The notes under the pieces were generated by a model. It did no database searches. It saw only the letters and a program-made list of their open reading frames with translations, and was not told the DNA's origin. From a virus, in IMG/VR virus record IMGVR_UViG_3300021594_000125, positions 1 to 43,932 of that record: 43,932 nt of DNA. One strand, written 5' to 3'. Both the position numbers and the translations under genes were made by a program. Shown here piece after piece: positions 1-11,400 of the stretch. Numbering within the stretch: the first letter of the stretch is position 1; each line of letters starts with the position of its first letter.

Positions 1-894
1 CCTGAGCATCTACGTCAGGCTTTTCGCATTTTAGAGATTTACTTTAATCAGTTAGATTCGTTGACCCCCAATCAAGCCGAGTCGTATCGCGCTGATAACT
101 TTTATGGTGGCAATTTCACGGGAAGCAACGTAACGGTTAACTCTGTCACTACTGATCTTATAACCGCATATCAAGCCTATATCTTTGCTTTAACAGCGAA
201 AGCCACGACCGTTAGTTACTTAAACGCTGATGCTATCTATAACCGGCGGTATCTTGGTTCAGAGGCGATGATTGGTAATGTGTATTCCAATTTCTTTTAT
301 GGTAATGGAAGATATATAAGCACAGCGTATAACCAACTTATTAGTAATACAGATCAAGCGGCGGCTGCTTTAGATGTGGCTTATGCTATTACCTATGACA
401 CTACAGACTTTCCTGATGGTATTACGGTAACTAGCGGTTCTAGGATTACATTTGCTGAATCTGGTATTTACGTTATTACTTACAGTATTCAGTTAGAAAA
501 TGATAATAACTCTACTGAAACCGTAGATATTTGGTTGCGTTATGAGGGTACGGATATTACTGGCTCCAATAGCCGATTTAGTTTGCCCCCAAGAAAAAGT
601 TTAGGGGTACCTTCAACTTTGATTGCAGTTACGCCGATTACAGTAGATATAGAAAACGACGGGGATTACATAGAGATAATGTGGCACCCGTCTGATCTTG
701 GGGTCACAATTGAGCATTACAACGCCGTGACTGCTTCTCCCGGAGTTACCCCCGCTATTCCAGCCACCCCATCCGTTATTGTGGGCGTGACCTTTATTTC
801 GGCCCAATTCCCACCAGCCAAACGAGTAGCCCCCCTCCCGGTCTTTGGATTTGGTCAGGTGGGGACTGTTACAGTGACTACAAATCTAGGATAA
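1..894 (+). CDS. Tail-fibre-like virion protein, 5' truncated
   Basis: The reading frame is open from the first base, so the gene starts upstream of the window; the TTG at 61 is only an internal codon. About 297 residues are visible. The first part is a repetitive, Asn/Tyr/Thr-rich stretch typical of phage fibres. The last 190 residues, from about SNTDQAAAALDVAYAITYDT, look like a C1q/TNF-like beta-sandwich: alternating hydrophobic strands, then motifs such as SRITFAESGIYVITYS, VDIWLRYEGT and GDYIEIMWH. Such domains are common at the C-terminus of appendage proteins of aquatic phages and often trimerise. It is the first visible gene of the left late block, 7 bases before the next gene. A host-contact role is inferred; exact family not identified. 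Confidence 0.7.
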   Translation, partial: PEHLRQAFRILEIYFNQLDSLTPNQAESYRADNFYGGNFTGSNVTVNSVTTDLITAYQAYIFALTAKATTVSYLNADAIYNRRYLGSEAMIGNVYSNFFYGNGRYISTAYNQLISNTDQAAAALDVAYAITYDTTDFPDGITVTSGSRITFAESGIYVITYSIQLENDNNSTETVDIWLRYEGTDITGSNSRFSLPPRKSLGVPSTLIAVTPITVDIENDGDYIEIMWHPSDLGVTIEHYNAVTASPGVTPAIPATPSVIVGVTFISAQFPPAKRVAPLPVFGFGQVGTVTVTTNLG

Positions 895-901
895 TTTCGA
901 T

Positions 902-2353
902 ATGGACTACAAACAATCGGCCCAAGAACTTGCAGATAAAGGACGCTATGGCGACTCTATGCTGGTTCACATGAATCCCAAAGAAGTTGCTGGGATGCAG
1001 TATTTAGGTAGTAAATACGGAGCCAAAATGACAGTAAACCCATCTACGGGTTTACCCGAAGCCTTTAATTTCAGCCGATTCCTACCCATGATCGCTGGTG
1101 CTGCTTTGGCCCCCTATACCGGTGGATTGTCGGCTGGAATGATTGTAGGGGGCGTAGAAGCCGCCCGTACCGGTAACATAATGAAAGGCTTACAGGCAGG
1201 TCTAGGAGCCTTTGGTGGGGCTAACATAGCAACTAGCCTGGGCACTATGGGGGCAGAGCAAGCGGCGGCTCAAGCGCTTCCTGTAACTGATGTGGCTGCG
1301 TCCTCTACTGGGGCGGTTCCCACAGCACCTGGAATTGTCCCAGCTGCCACTCCATCCGCTAATGTAGTTCCTGGCTCGTCTACAGATGTATTGCGTTCTG
1401 CTGCATCGCAAAATTTATCTTCTGTACCTCCTGCTCTTACTCCTACTTCAACGGGTCCGTTTGAATACGCAAATGTTGGGTATAACACAGGTGTTGTTCC
1501 TGCAACTGGACCGGCCGGGATTAATCCGGGGGTAGATTTCTCTACACAAACACCCACGGTCGCAGCGCCGCCTCAACCTATATCGACTCCTCCGGCTCCT
1601 GCTGCCGCTCCCGGTGCTGCTACCTATACGCGTGTAAATTCTGTTCCTGGCGCAGGCGGTACTACATATGGCACACCTGGTTTTCGTCCCACTTACAGTC
1701 AAATAGGCGCTGGAGTTGAACGTTTAGGTACCACCGAAGGACTTTCTGCCGCAGGTTCTAAGATCATGGCTGATCCCATGAGTGCAATTAAAACTGCTGG
1801 TTCGCTGGTACTTGGCGCACAGGAAGAAGAAAAGCCATATGAAAAACCAGGCATCGACTACAGCAAATACCCCAAGGCCGAACCCTACAAACGGCAATAT
1901 GTAGAAAATCCTGATCCACGCAGAGACCGGGAATTTTCTTATTTTCAGCCAAACGCTTTGTATGTAGCCAAGGGTGGCCCAACCGGGCTTGAAGACGGCG
2001 GGTTTGTTTTACGGGCTTCAACTGTTAACGGCGTTGGTAACGGCAGTTCTGAGGCTGGCCTTAAATACCTTCAACAAAAACTTGGTGCTATGCCCATCAA
2101 AGGTTCTGGTGATGGCATGAGTGACTCCATCCCCACTACCATAGCAGGTAAAAGAAAAGCACTGGTTTCAAATGAAGAGGCTTATGTTCCTCGCAATATT
2201 GTTTCTCGTATTGGTGGAGGAGATATAAATAAAGGCGCTGCAGAACTTGATAAGTTTATGAAGCGTGTTGACAAGGCTAAGACAGGAAAACCTAAACCAC
2301 CAAGACAAATCAATCCGGACAAGTATCTGCCAAAGAGAAAGTCCTATGCTTAA
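902..2353 (+). CDS. Virion-associated protein with SDSIP-type motif
   Basis: This 483-residue protein has a hydrophobic Gly/Ala-rich segment at about residues 60-125, a long low-complexity Pro/Ala/Thr/Ser region at about 125-270, and a Lys/Arg-rich C-terminus. Near residues 395-430 it carries GSGDGMSDSIPTTIAGKRKA followed by VSNEEAYVPRNIV. That arrangement resembles a motif seen in many phage structural proteins (SDSIP, then an S-x-E-x-x-V strand). The ATG at 902 follows an AGGAT site. The gene sits in the late block directly after the fibre-like gene and overlaps the next gene by 8 bases. A structural or ejected-protein role is inferred from place and composition; no enzyme motif was seen. 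Confidence 0.6.
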   Translation: MDYKQSAQELADKGRYGDSMLVHMNPKEVAGMQYLGSKYGAKMTVNPSTGLPEAFNFSRFLPMIAGAALAPYTGGLSAGMIVGGVEAARTGNIMKGLQAGLGAFGGANIATSLGTMGAEQAAAQALPVTDVAASSTGAVPTAPGIVPAATPSANVVPGSSTDVLRSAASQNLSSVPPALTPTSTGPFEYANVGYNTGVVPATGPAGINPGVDFSTQTPTVAAPPQPISTPPAPAAAPGAATYTRVNSVPGAGGTTYGTPGFRPTYSQIGAGVERLGTTEGLSAAGSKIMADPMSAIKTAGSLVLGAQEEEKPYEKPGIDYSKYPKAEPYKRQYVENPDPRRDREFSYFQPNALYVAKGGPTGLEDGGFVLRASTVNGVGNGSSEAGLKYLQQKLGAMPIKGSGDGMSDSIPTTIAGKRKALVSNEEAYVPRNIVSRIGGGDINKGAAELDKFMKRVDKAKTGKPKPPRQINPDKYLPKRKSYA

Positions 2354-2783
2354 AACAATACACGGTTGCGACTTTTCTGATTGGATTTTAGAACGAATGC
2401 CGATTAAAAACGGCAAGCCAAATTGGTATTACACAATTGGTATTGGAAATGAAAAACGTTTACTTGCTGCAGTGATTTTGTTTGACTATGACGGTAACAA
2501 TATTTACATGGGTGTAGCCCGTGATGGAAACGTTAAGTATTGGCTAAACAAACGAATCATTGGTGAAATTTGTGACTATGTCTTTAATCATTTAGGTTGT
2601 GTGCGGATTACTGCAAGAACTCAACCTGGCAATAACGAGGCTAGACGTATAGTAGAAAGTCTTGGATTTAAATGCGAAGGCATTATTCGTCAAGGTTATG
2701 GTAATCAAGATATGCTTATTTACGGATTGTTGCACTCTGAAGCAGAGCGCTGGATGAAACATAAAGAGGTTGAATATGCGTAA
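2346..2783 (+). CDS. GNAT-family N-acetyltransferase
   Basis: The frame is open from 2265, but the ATG at 2346, which overlaps the stop of the previous gene and follows an AGAGAAAG site, is the better start. It gives 145 residues. The C-terminal half carries the GNAT signature: a strand ending in VRITARTQPGNNEARRIVES, then LGFKCEGIIRQGYGNQDMLI. The N-x-x-A-x-R helix followed by LGF-x-x-EG is the usual acetyl-CoA-binding arrangement (motifs A/B). The family moves an acetyl group from acetyl-CoA to an amine; the substrate here is unknown. It is embedded in a virion-gene run and overlaps both neighbours, so it is co-expressed with late genes. It may modify a virion or host protein (inference). 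Confidence 0.8.
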   Translation: MLKTIHGCDFSDWILERMPIKNGKPNWYYTIGIGNEKRLLAAVILFDYDGNNIYMGVARDGNVKYWLNKRIIGEICDYVFNHLGCVRITARTQPGNNEARRIVESLGFKCEGIIRQGYGNQDMLIYGLLHSEAERWMKHKEVEYA

Positions 2784-3771
2784 TAACTATGCTGCACTAG
2801 AGTCCGGTTGGATACCGGGGCATTTAGATGCCTTTAAACCTAATGCTGTAGGTAAGATTTGTTTATACGATATGGGTGGTGGTGGAAGTGATAAACCTCA
2901 AGAGTCTACTACCTACACAACTAATCTTCCTGAGTATGCCGAACCATACTATGGTCGGATGGTTCAGCGTGCTGAATCATTATCTCAAGAAGGCTATCAA
3001 CCATACACTAGCCAACGCATTGCTGGGTTTACTCCAGAACAACAACAGTCATTTCAAGAAACTCTGGGGATGCGTACTCCCGAGACTTTTGGGCAGGCTA
3101 GATCAGGGACCGCAGGTGCTTTAGGGTTAGGAGTTGGGGCTATTCAACAAGGTATGGACCCTACAGGGTTTCAACCGTTCATGTCTCCGTACCAGCAAGG
3201 CGTTATTGATATTGCCAAACGTCAGGCTGCTATGGACGCACTTAAAATTCAAAATGCAACTAATATAGGCGCTGCTCGTCAAGGTACTTATGGTGGCGCA
3301 CGACAACTACTTGCACAAACTGAACGTGAAAAAGCACTAGGGCAACAACTTACTGATATTCAAACAAAAGGATTGCAGGACGCCTACACCCAGGCTCTTC
3401 AACGGCAACAACAGGCTGCTCAATTAGGATTGCAAGGTGGTCAGTTTGGTCTTGCTGGTGCTCAACAACTGGCTCAACTTGGCACGCAAGAACAACAGGC
3501 TTCTTTACAAAGACAACAAGCCCAACAAGCAGTGGCTAACGTTGGGCAGCAACTTGAACAGCGCCGTTTAGATCAAGCCTATCAAGACTTCTTGGCACAA
3601 CGTGAGTTTCCGTATCGCCAACTTGAGTTTTACAATGCCATGCTACGTGGGCTTCCGGTGCAGGCTAATACTACTTCTACACAGTATCAAGCACAGCCAA
3701 ACATGGCACAGCAAGTTCTTGGTTATGGTATTCCTGCGCTGGCTTTGTCTAGAGCCTTTAGCGCTACATAA
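2776..3771 (+). CDS. Gln-rich coiled-coil virion protein, unknown function
   Basis: The 331-residue protein starts at the ATG at 2776, preceded by AAAGAGG and overlapping the stop of the acetyltransferase gene; a TTG two codons earlier is less likely. After a short Gly-rich segment comes EYAEPYYGRMVQRAE...YQPYTSQRIAGFTPEQQQ, a conserved-looking N-terminal block that I recall from unannotated proteins of other aquatic phages. Residues about 130-275 are extremely rich in Gln and Ala (QALQRQQQAAQLG, TQEQQASLQRQQAQQ) and should form long helices or a coiled coil. The C-terminus has a hydrophobic GYGIPALALSRAF segment. There is no catalytic motif. Its place before the giant gene suggests an internal or tail-associated structural role. 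Confidence 0.6.
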   Translation: MRNNYAALESGWIPGHLDAFKPNAVGKICLYDMGGGGSDKPQESTTYTTNLPEYAEPYYGRMVQRAESLSQEGYQPYTSQRIAGFTPEQQQSFQETLGMRTPETFGQARSGTAGALGLGVGAIQQGMDPTGFQPFMSPYQQGVIDIAKRQAAMDALKIQNATNIGAARQGTYGGARQLLAQTEREKALGQQLTDIQTKGLQDAYTQALQRQQQAAQLGLQGGQFGLAGAQQLAQLGTQEQQASLQRQQAQQAVANVGQQLEQRRLDQAYQDFLAQREFPYRQLEFYNAMLRGLPVQANTTSTQYQAQPNMAQQVLGYGIPALALSRAFSAT

Positions 3772-3782
3772 GAGGTGACGTT

Positions 3783-5456
3783 ATGGCAAGTTTAGGAATC
3801 CCGCTCGAAGAGCGCCAAAAAGCATACGCAGGTTATACAACAGATGACCTGATGGCTAAGTACAACGAGGCTCGTTTAAAAGGCGATCTTCCTTCTATGT
3901 TTGCGCTGCTTGATATTATTAAAGCCGCACCTAAACCATTAAAAAGTCCTAAGACTACAGTTGAAGACGACATTATTGCGGCAGCGCAATCTCAAATGCC
4001 ACAACCGGCCCCCACCGGAATGCAAGGTGCGCTTACCGCCATGGAGAACCAAAATGAAATGGCTCCTGTGATGGCTGCTGATGGTGGGTTTATGGGACGT
4101 GGGGATAATGATCCTGTAGAAATGTTGAGTAAAGGTGGTATTGCACGGTTCCAGTTTGGCGGTGCAGGCACCGTGGCTCCGTACTCTAGTTTTAGTGCGT
4201 TGTCATTTGCCGATGTAGAACGTATGGCAATGATGGGTGATCCTGATGCTCAAAAAGAACTAAGCAATCGGATGCGAGCAAATGTTAGACCCGCTCCTGT
4301 TCCTGGTCCTGGCCCATCAATTACTACTCAACAAGTCACTGATCAGTTTGGTCCGCGTGGAAAAATACCTGGCCCTGTTGCCGCTACTCCTACCCCTGCT
4401 GCTTCGGCCGCTCGTCCTGGCATTGGGTCGATATTGTCTAAAATTCCTGGGGCTGGTCTTATTTCAAGACATCCATATATATCTGGAGCAGTAACGGCGG
4501 CTACATTAGGTCAACCACTTGTTGATCGTTTAATGGCTACAGATCGTGGCACTCCATCTGAAGAACTTGATGCTATTGCCGCTATGCAAGGTACGCAAGG
4601 TGGTATTGATCGTTCTGCTGCAGGACAAACTCGATTTACTCCACCTGCTGCAAGAGATCCGGGCGCTCCTGCTGCTCCACCTGCTGCGCCTCCTGGCGCT
4701 CCACCTCCTTCTGGAGTAGGAAAACCGGGGTTACCGTTTAATTTGGCTGACTTCAAACCAAAAAGTATTGACGATTACATAAGGGAACGTAACCAATATG
4801 AAGCAACACTGGGTGCAGAACAAGGTGTTCGGTCCCTCCAAGACATCAAACAAGATCTTGCAAAGTTCAGTACTCGAGCCAAAGAGCGTAGCGAGGCTGA
4901 CCGTAAAGCCGCCCAAGAAACGTTTAAAGACGACCTTCTTATGTCCGCTGCCCTTGTCGCTCCGCAGTTTCTTAAAGGTCGTGGATTAGCGCAGGCTACT
5001 GCTCGTGCAGCCGAAACGTTTAGTCCAATGGCAACTAAAGCCATGGGTACTCGTGCGGCTTCTATTAAAGATGCTATTAAAACAGAACGTGATGCTCAAG
5101 ATAAGTTTGAACTTGCTCAACTTGATCTTGACAAGGCTTACCGTGCTGAAGAACTTGGTAAATTTGATAAAGCCGCATCTTTACGTGATAGTAGTATGAA
5201 AATTTACGTAGACGCTGCTCTTAAAAAATACTCTGCTGATACATCGTATGCTGCAACTCTTGGTTATGTTGATAGAATTGTTGCTAAAGGACTTATTGAT
5301 GCTGCAGGAGAACGTGTAAAAGCCTTACAATTAAATCCTGAGTTTAGAAAATTAGATATTCCTACTCAACAACGTCTAATTAATTCTATATTGCAAGGTG
5401 CTGTTAATTCTGAAGGTGGTGGTCGCCCCCGAATTGTGGATGTTCCTGGAACATAA
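3783..5456 (+). CDS. Virion-associated protein with Pro-rich linker
   Basis: The 557-residue protein starts at an ATG after AGAGGTGACG. The N-terminus (about 1-60) is charged and helical. Residues about 95-125 contain AADGGFMGRGDNDPVEMLSK and GGIARFQFGG, short Gly-rich motifs often found in phage structural proteins. A Pro/Ala linker at about 280-310 (PGAPAAPPAAPPGAPPPSG) separates the N-terminal half from a helical, Lys/Glu-rich C-terminal half (about 330-500) that could form a coiled coil. No known enzyme domain was recognised. It is three bases upstream of the giant virion gene, so the two are translated together. It may be an ejected or chaperoning partner of the giant protein (inference only). 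Confidence 0.55.
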   Translation: MASLGIPLEERQKAYAGYTTDDLMAKYNEARLKGDLPSMFALLDIIKAAPKPLKSPKTTVEDDIIAAAQSQMPQPAPTGMQGALTAMENQNEMAPVMAADGGFMGRGDNDPVEMLSKGGIARFQFGGAGTVAPYSSFSALSFADVERMAMMGDPDAQKELSNRMRANVRPAPVPGPGPSITTQQVTDQFGPRGKIPGPVAATPTPAASAARPGIGSILSKIPGAGLISRHPYISGAVTAATLGQPLVDRLMATDRGTPSEELDAIAAMQGTQGGIDRSAAGQTRFTPPAARDPGAPAAPPAAPPGAPPPSGVGKPGLPFNLADFKPKSIDDYIRERNQYEATLGAEQGVRSLQDIKQDLAKFSTRAKERSEADRKAAQETFKDDLLMSAALVAPQFLKGRGLAQATARAAETFSPMATKAMGTRAASIKDAIKTERDAQDKFELAQLDLDKAYRAEELGKFDKAASLRDSSMKIYVDAALKKYSADTSYAATLGYVDRIVAKGLIDAAGERVKALQLNPEFRKLDIPTQQRLINSILQGAVNSEGGGRPRIVDVPGT

Positions 5457-5459
5457 ATT

Positions 5460-8400
5460 ATGCGAATTGTAGAAGACCCAACGCTGGGTAGACTTACCTA
5501 TCCAGACGGTACTCCTGATGACGCTATCTACGCCGATATTGACCGGCGGCTGATGGGGCTTTTAACTCCTAAACCTAAAACATCTGCGTTTGGTCAAGTA
5601 CGAGAATTTACTAAACAGTTACTACCAGGTATTGGTGGGGTGGCTGAACAGGCTGCAATTGGTGTGGGTGGTACGGCAGCAGACGTTTTACAACAAAAGT
5701 TTGGTGTTGGCCCAGGCGCACAACCTATTGTAGAAGGTATTACAGGCCTTACTCAAAAGTACATAAAAGAACCTTTAGGTGAGTATTTTGCACCAACAGA
5801 AGGCTACGAAGTTGCACCTAAACTTGGTCAAGCCGTTGGTTCCACATTAGGAATTGGTGCAACTCGATTTTTAAGTCGTGGTATGCCGCTTGGAACCGGT
5901 ATGGCTGTGGGTGCTGGTGAACAAATTGAACGGGCTATGGAGGCTGGTGCTCCGCCTGATGTTCGGCTGCAATCTGCCCTTTATGGTGGCGCTACCGGTA
6001 TTACAGAAGCCATCCCTATTGAGTTAGCCTTTGCCCGTGCTATGAAACTTATGCCCGGTTCAATCATGAATCAGGGTCTACAGTTGGTACGTAACGCTGC
6101 AATTACGGGTGGTGTGGAAGGCGCACAAGAGGTAGCGCAAGGTTTCTTGCAAAACCTTATATCTAAGAATTTATACAAACCCGATCAAGAACTTGTTGAG
6201 GGTCTTGGTGAGCAGGGTGCATACGGCTTCGGTGCTGGTGCCATTCTTCAGTCTGCGCTTGATTTGACTATTGGCCGTAGGGCCATGAAGAAACGAATTG
6301 CGGCAGAAAAACCAGAAGAAGCCGCAGAAGAACTTGCTACAAATGCTGCAGAGCCTGAACTAACCGCAGAAGAGAAAGCCATACGGCAACGACAGGAGAT
6401 TCGTGCCAAACAGTTAGAAAAAGGCATAAATATTATTTCTGAGGAAGACTTAGAAACTCTTGGTATTGCTAAAGGCAAGAAGGCTGACAATACTTTTTCT
6501 AAACTTCTTAACAAAAACTTATCTGACCCAAATCAACTAGGGCAGGTTGAGAAGATTCTTGGTGAATACTTATCCGGTAGCCGTCAAAAGTTTGACGATA
6601 TCACCACTATTCAGCGAGTGCTAGACAAGCAAATTGCTGGCGAGCCGTTAAATTTATTTGAAGAACTTGTTGTTCGTAACTACAACGGCGAAGATGTTGA
6701 TGCTTATTTAATGAGTCGCCTTGATGAACTCAAAGCACGAGCACCTGTAGCAGAAACTCCAGCCGAAGTAAAAGCCGCAACTCCTAAGACTGCTGCACAA
6801 ATTGCCAAAGAACAGGGCGAGATTGCCCGTAGAGAATTAGAAGCCCGCCAAACAATTGAGAAACAACAGACTAAAGAAGCCGAGGCAGGGGCTAAAGCGG
6901 AAAAGGCTGGGATAAAAGAACTTAAGGCGTTGGGTGTTACCCCGATAGTGCCGCCTGCTCAAGGCGAAGGATTTGCTGCAGCGCAACCTGATTTGTTTGG
7001 CGACATTACCTCCCAAGGCCCAGAAGTTACCCGTGGTTCTAGTCAAGACGCTGAATTCTTACGCCAGCGGGCTGAGTTTGAGAATGACTTACAACAACTC
7101 AATGTAGCCGCCCAAGCCTCTGTTGCTGGAGTGCCAAATGCCGAAGCCGTGGTACAGACCACATCAGCCAAGGTTGCCGACAAGGTCAATAAAATTCCGT
7201 TCTCAATTGGGGAACTAATTGACATACGTAACCGCATAGTTCGGCAGGGTACGCAAATTCCAGGTTCTGATGAGTTGTTAGACGTAGTTAACCGCAAGAT
7301 TGCCGAACAGGCAGGGCAGATGCCCGAGGATGAAGAAGCCGCTCGTCAAATGCAGTTGTTTCCCGAGACTCAGGCTGAACTTCCATTTGCAGAGACAGCG
7401 CAACAAGAACTGTTTGAAACTGCTGGTCCTGCGGTGCCTTTGCCTCAACCTGCAGAAATACTTAAAGGCTTGACCGTAGAAGATTTGCAACGTGTAGGTA
7501 TTGCTGCTAATAAGGCCAAAGACTTTGTTGGTAAAGATATTAACGAGCCAGGTGTGGCCGAGGCATTACGCGAACAACTACAAAAAAGAACGGCTAACTT
7601 CCAAACTTCTTTAAATAAAGCCCGTAAAGACTATGCGGCTTTACTTGGTCCAGAAGGAGTGCTTAAAGGTAAAAGACGTGCAGCGGCTGAACTTGAACAG
7701 GAGATATCTGATCTTGAAAAGGCCCTTGCAGCAACGCAAGAAAACTTGCGTCTTTTCCCAGCACTTGAGCAAGGCCAACTTGCTTTTGATGCACTTCAAC
7801 CTGTTGAGCCAGAGGCTTTCCCAACTAAAACCGAACAGGAAGAAGAGAAGCGGTTTAGAAAGATCAAGGCAGATGAGGCTGCTGGTGAGGCTGCTAGGGA
7901 AGAAGGCGTAGCCAGCGAACTTGAAACACGTTTGCCTACGGGTCGCACGCTTGAAGATGTGCAGACTCTTATTGACCGCATCCGTCCGCTACGTGGCAAG
8001 ATTAATAATGACAAGGCTACTCCTGATGAGCAAGCCCAGTACGATGAGGACTTGTCAACCCTGTTTTCTATGGTCAAAGGTCCGGGTCGTATTCAGTTGC
8101 AATTTGAAGCAACCGATCCTGCTTCACTTGCGTTAAACCGAGCCTTTGCTCGGGCTGAAGGGTTCTTAAAAAATCTGAGCAAAAAAGAACGTAGCCGTCT
8201 GGCTAATAAGTTAGTTGAGATGCGTGGTCGTACTGCACAACGAGAAGTTGCAACTAAAGTTCTTGGTAAGCAAGCACGCCGTGAAGCCGAGCAGTTTCCT
8301 GAAGAAGGCGTTCGTATTGAGGCACGTCAAGAACGAGAGCGTAAAGCGCAAGAAGGGAAAGCCAAGGAAGCCAAGGCAAAGACGGCTGAAGAAGTTAAAG

Positions 8401-11400
8401 AAACCGCTACGCTTAAAACTCGGGCTACGTTTACAGCCGTAATGAAACTTAACCGGGACATTACATCCCAAGATGATATTCGTGAACTACGGCAAAACAT
8501 TCGAGATTACACAGACTTAAACGGCAACATAGATTTTGAAGGTCTTGCCAAACTGTATGACGTTGACGCCAAGAAACTTAAAGAGTTGTATGACGATGAG
8601 CGAGTACGTCTAAGCGGACAAGATATAGAAACTAAAAAGCAAGTTCAAGCCGCTGAACAAGAAGAAGCAGATCAGAAGGCCGCTGAAAAACGCGCCGAAG
8701 AAGAGCGTAAAAAACTTGAAGAAGAGGAAAAGACTCGGTTAGAGACGTTTAAAGATATCCGCAAGATGGAGCCACAACCGCTGGCCCAACTTGCCCAAAC
8801 CGTGTCAGACATGAAAGGTGCGGACTTACAACCTGTCCTTCGCAATATTGCCCGCACCGGTAAAGTTGCAGAAAATCTGCAACAAAAGATTGATGGGTCT
8901 TTTGGTGAAGGCGAAAAAGTTACTGCCAAGATGACTGCCAAGGAATTGGAAGAAGCCGAAGGCAAACTCACCAAAAAGATTTCCCGCACCGTTAAGACTA
9001 ATGATTGGGCACCGTTTGATACGGCGTACCAGTACGCCATTCTTCGTAGTGGTGACAACAAGTTTGCCATCATTGCTCCAGCACGCTACAACATAGATGA
9101 CTTATTTGGCAGTTTCCGGGTCAAATACCCAAATGCCAAAGCCACATTTGTTGGGTCTGGCAATATTGCTAACGTCAAGTACCTGACATTTACCGCTGAT
9201 GTTGAAGCAAAAGGACCGGCGGCAGACTTTGTCATTACGCCACAGGCTGGCGCACAACAGCGTAAGGCTGAGAAGATTGCTGGCACCAAAGTTGCCAAGG
9301 TTACTGAACTGCTTGCTGGGTCAACTTACAACGATTTGAAGAGTGGGGTATCTGTTGACAAGGCTATAGAGCGATTCGGCATAGACGCAACCATGCGTGC
9401 TTTGGGTGATCTTCGTTCCCAACGGGCTGCACAACGTGAAAAGACCGGTAAGTTTGCCATGGATGACCGGGTTCTTGATGCTGCGCTTAACTATATGCAA
9501 GGCAAGTATGGGGCACAGGTTTACTTTTCAGACCGCGCTACTCGTCTAAATGAAACGCCTAATGTTGGATTTGCTAATGAGTTTTTAAATAAAGTTGGTG
9601 TAGATGAAACTAATTACTACGCAAGCGACTTATTAAAAACAATTGCTAAACATGAAGGCAATTCAGAAGTAGGTCGTACGGCTCGAGTGCTTTTAACTCA
9701 AGCGTCTAAGTTTCAACTTGATAAGTTACCAATTTTTTACAACCCTGATGAGAAGAGTGACCGCAGTTATTTTTCTAATATTTACGATAACAATGGTGAT
9801 CGCATATCTTATATTGTAATTGCCAAACGTCATATATATTTACCAGATGTTAGTTTGCACGAAATTATCCACTCCATGAGCGTTGATCAAATGTTCAAAG
9901 TGAGTGATCCAAATTACAAACGTACAGGCGCCCGTTGGGAAGATGCTGCACAAGGACTTATTGACTTGCAACGTTTTATGGAGTTTTATGTAAACGGCAA
10001 GATTTCTGAGGCAAACGAAAATGCTCCGGTAAGTTCAAGTTGGGACGTTGTTCCAGGCGTTCCAAAATCTGTAGAGCATTTAAATCAAATAAAAAATCAT
10101 TACGGTATGAGAAATTACCTCGAGTTTATTGCCGAGGCTCTATCTGATGAAGAATTTAAAACTTTACTTAAAAAGATTCCAGCCAAAGAATTTACAAACT
10201 GGGTTCGTAAAAATAGTCTTAGCGAAAAAGATGAACGCCGTTTAAATTTGTTTGAGAAGTTAGTAAAGGGTGCCCGCAACGTCTATGAGTTTTTTACTCG
10301 CCTGTTGCGACAAGCACTCAACTTACCCGATTCTTCGCAGACGGTGTTTGACCTTACTGTTAATCAGTTTGGTAAATTAATTCAGCAATCGACTCCTGCT
10401 TCGGTACTAAGGGGCAAGCCAGAGGTAATGACAATTTCTCCAAAAGGAGTGTCACCCACCCCAAAAAAGTACGGGCGGGATCCGCTACCCGCTGACGTAA
10501 TTAAAATTCTTGACAACATCAAGAATAATCCTGCGTTAAACGTACCTGTAATTAAAGGCAAGGCGGATGCTATTCGGGCCGTAAACTCCGGCTTCCTGCC
10601 GCTTATGTCAGTTAGCCAGATGCGTGACGTGTTTGGAACCGACCCTAGACTAAAAGAACTTGATACTTATTATGAAGCCACCCAGCGTATGGCTGGTTTT
10701 AGGAACACACTTCGTGAAAAGTACGGGGATGTGATCAATGACTTTTACGGCATCCGCAAAAAATATAAGGGAAAACCATTAGTTAATCAGTTGGACGAAG
10801 TAATCAACGAGGGTTCTCGGCTTGAAGTTGATGTGCTGAAGCCCAATTCAGACTACAAAGACGCCGCCGTTAAGGCCGACCATAAGCGCTTACAGGACGT
10901 ATACAACACGTTCCCGGAAGATGTTAAGTCGTTCTACAAGAAGTATAGGCAGAACAATGACTATATGCTGGACCAGATTACTGAGTCGATGGTGCGCCGT
11001 GCCCAAGGCTATGTAACAGACCCAGACTCTAAGGCTGAGATCAAAGAAATGATTGAAGCCAAGATGCAGAAGTTTAAAGATAAAGGCCCATACGCACCTC
11101 TAATGTTTTCTGGCAATAACTGGGTAAACGTACAGTTTGCAGAAGACAATGTGGTGCCTTTCTCCTTTGAAACTAAAACTCAGGCTGATGAGTTTGCCAA
11201 ACAAATGCGGGCCAAAGGTCACACAGTCAAACAGTTTGAGTCAATCAAAGACCTCAAGGCTACCCAAGCGCCTCGTTCTGGGTTCTTTAAACAACTAGAG
11301 GGCATCCTTAATCGTAATAGGGTAAACCCCAAGGCTAAGGATGAGATTTATCAGATGACTCTTATGTATCTGCCTGAAGAGTCATTCATGCGGCAGTTCC

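Noticed and set aside
1-894. Diversity-generating retroelement target
   Set aside because: The fibre-like gene suggested it, but no reverse transcriptase or template repeat was seen in the window.
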